Assembly: GCA_009843565.1 (NCBI GenBank)
Contig: VYDF01000039.1
Coordinates: forward strand, 1-5,440
Origin: Acidimicrobiia bacterium
GTDB lineage: Bacteria; Actinomycetota; Acidimicrobiia; Acidimicrobiales; Bin134
DNA: 5,440 nt
Direction: 5' to 3'
Position numbers and translations under genes: made by a program. This document shows, piece after piece, positions 4,874 through 5,440 of the stretch (positions are counted from its first letter, which is position 1; each line of letters starts with the position of its first letter). The notes below the pieces were generated by a model. The model made no database searches. It was not told where the DNA came from and worked only from the letters and a program-made list of their open reading frames with translations.

Positions 4874-5440
4874 CACTTCTCCTGGGGCGGGATCGGAACG
4901 GTGAAGCCGGCTTCGTGCTCAAGCGCTTCCAGCACCCCGATGAAAAACTTGTCCCCGAGCCCCAACTGCACCGCCTGAGCCAGAACCTCGTGAGCAGCCC
5001 TCGTCAACGGCAGAGGCGTATCGATCTGCTCCGATGACTCCAGCGCCAAACGCAGATCCTTCTCTGCGAGGGCCAGATCGTAGGTTGAGTCATCCCATTG
5101 CCGGTTCACGATCATTTCAGAGAGCAGCATGTAGAAACCCGCAGAGCTCGACCGAAGCACTTCCAAGAACCTGGGCATGTCGAGACCGGCCTTGGCGGCC
5201 ATGAGGTACCCCTCTCCAAACACTTGGGTGCCGACAAGGAAGACCTGATTGTTGATCAGCTTTATCAGCGTGCCGGTGCCTGACGGCCCGAGCCATTGGG
5301 TTTCCTCTTTTCCGAAGCACAGCAGCACGTCTCTTACTCGATTGAAAGCCGCCTCACTGCCAGAGGGCATAAGGGTGAGGGCTCCCGCCTCAGCCCCCAC
5401 GCTGCCTCCCGACACCGGACAGTCGATGAAGTCGACCCCG
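4873..5440 (-). CDS. 3-hydroxyisobutyrate dehydrogenase-family NAD(P)-dependent oxidoreductase, N-terminus beyond window
   Basis: This beta-hydroxyacid dehydrogenase oxidises a hydroxyacid, or reduces the matching semialdehyde, with NAD(P). The last 188 residues are visible; the Rossmann domain with its GxGxxG motif lies beyond the right edge. The visible part opens with GVDFIDCPVSGG, the family substrate-binding motif (usually DAPVSGG). An in-frame GTG at 5415 within this motif is therefore not the true start. GTGTLIKLINN (54-64, visible numbering) holds the catalytic lysine K60 and the conserved Asn pair, and LALAEKDLRLAL (122-133) matches the conserved Lys-Asp helix that contacts substrate and cofactor. 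The all-alpha C-terminal domain seems complete. The stop codon overlaps the P450 start by one base, so the two are co-transcribed and translationally coupled. In this setting it could oxidise a hydroxyacid produced by P450 or dioxygenase action, or a valine-type intermediate; the sequence does not settle which. Confidence 0.88.
   Translation of the reverse strand, partial: GVDFIDCPVSGGSVGAEAGALTLMPSGSEAAFNRVRDVLLCFGKEETQWLGPSGTGTLIKLINNQVFLVGTQVFGEGYLMAAKAGLDMPRFLEVLRSSSAGFYMLLSEMIVNRQWDDSTYDLALAEKDLRLALESSEQIDTPLPLTRAAHEVLAQAVQLGLGDKFFIGVLEALEHEAGFTVPIPPQEK
4879..4883 (-). promoter_or_regulatory. Ribosome binding site deciding the P450 start
   Basis: AGGAG on the minus strand sits five bases before the ATG at 4873 but only two bases before the alternative GTG at 4876, favouring the ATG. 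The site lies within the last codons of the upstream oxidoreductase gene. Confidence 0.6.

Noticed and set aside
3797..4978. Long plus-strand ORF (393 codons) antisense to the P450 and the end of the upstream oxidoreductase
   Set aside because: The minus strand encodes a complete P450 with all its motifs. The antisense product shows no recognisable domain, and long antisense frames are expected in GC-rich coding DNA.

Overview
The window comes from a moderately high-GC genome with short intergenic gaps and frequent stop/start overlaps. The mix of a Zur-type regulator, a CYP125/CYP142-like cytochrome P450, a FadE-type acyl-CoA dehydrogenase and a TauD-family dioxygenase suggests an actinobacterium, perhaps an environmental lineage such as Acidimicrobiia. 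The lineage is an inference; no rRNA or other marker gene is present.

Left part (1-1225), metal homeostasis. A zinc-binding lipoprotein of the ZnuA type reads leftward and runs off the left edge inside its His/Asp/Glu-rich metal loop, which here contains a perfect 24-bp tandem repeat. Reading rightward from the same roughly 100-bp divergent intergenic region are a 52-residue Cys-rich single-pass membrane protein (582-740) and, 14 bp later, a Fur-family regulator best read as Zur (755-1225). A Fur/Zur-box-like sequence lies at the start of the ZnuA gene, overlapping its probable start codon. The simplest model is that Zur with bound zinc shuts off the importer. The small Cys-rich protein is unrecognised but is placed as part of the same circuit.

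Middle (1254-2828). A 524-residue acyl-CoA dehydrogenase begins 28 bp after zur on the same strand. It is longer than the usual 380-400 residues. A complete FadE-like protein (about 1-382) is followed by an additional ACAD C-terminal helical domain (about 383-524).

Right part (2825-5440), a leftward operon in transcription order: a 3-hydroxyisobutyrate-dehydrogenase-family oxidoreductase (N-terminus beyond the right edge), a cytochrome P450, and a TauD/TfdA-type Fe(II)/2-oxoglutarate dioxygenase. The first two overlap at TGATG, and the P450 and dioxygenase are 12 bp apart. The dioxygenase converges on the acyl-CoA dehydrogenase, and their stop codons interlock in one CTAG palindrome. Together these enzymes can hydroxylate an unactivated carbon, oxidise a hydroxyacid and dehydrogenate an acyl-CoA, which fits breakdown or tailoring of a branched lipid, sterol side chain or similar aliphatic compound. 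The substrate cannot be determined from the sequence.

There are no tRNA, rRNA, CRISPR, insertion-sequence or phage signals, and no gene-free stretch longer than about 100 bp.
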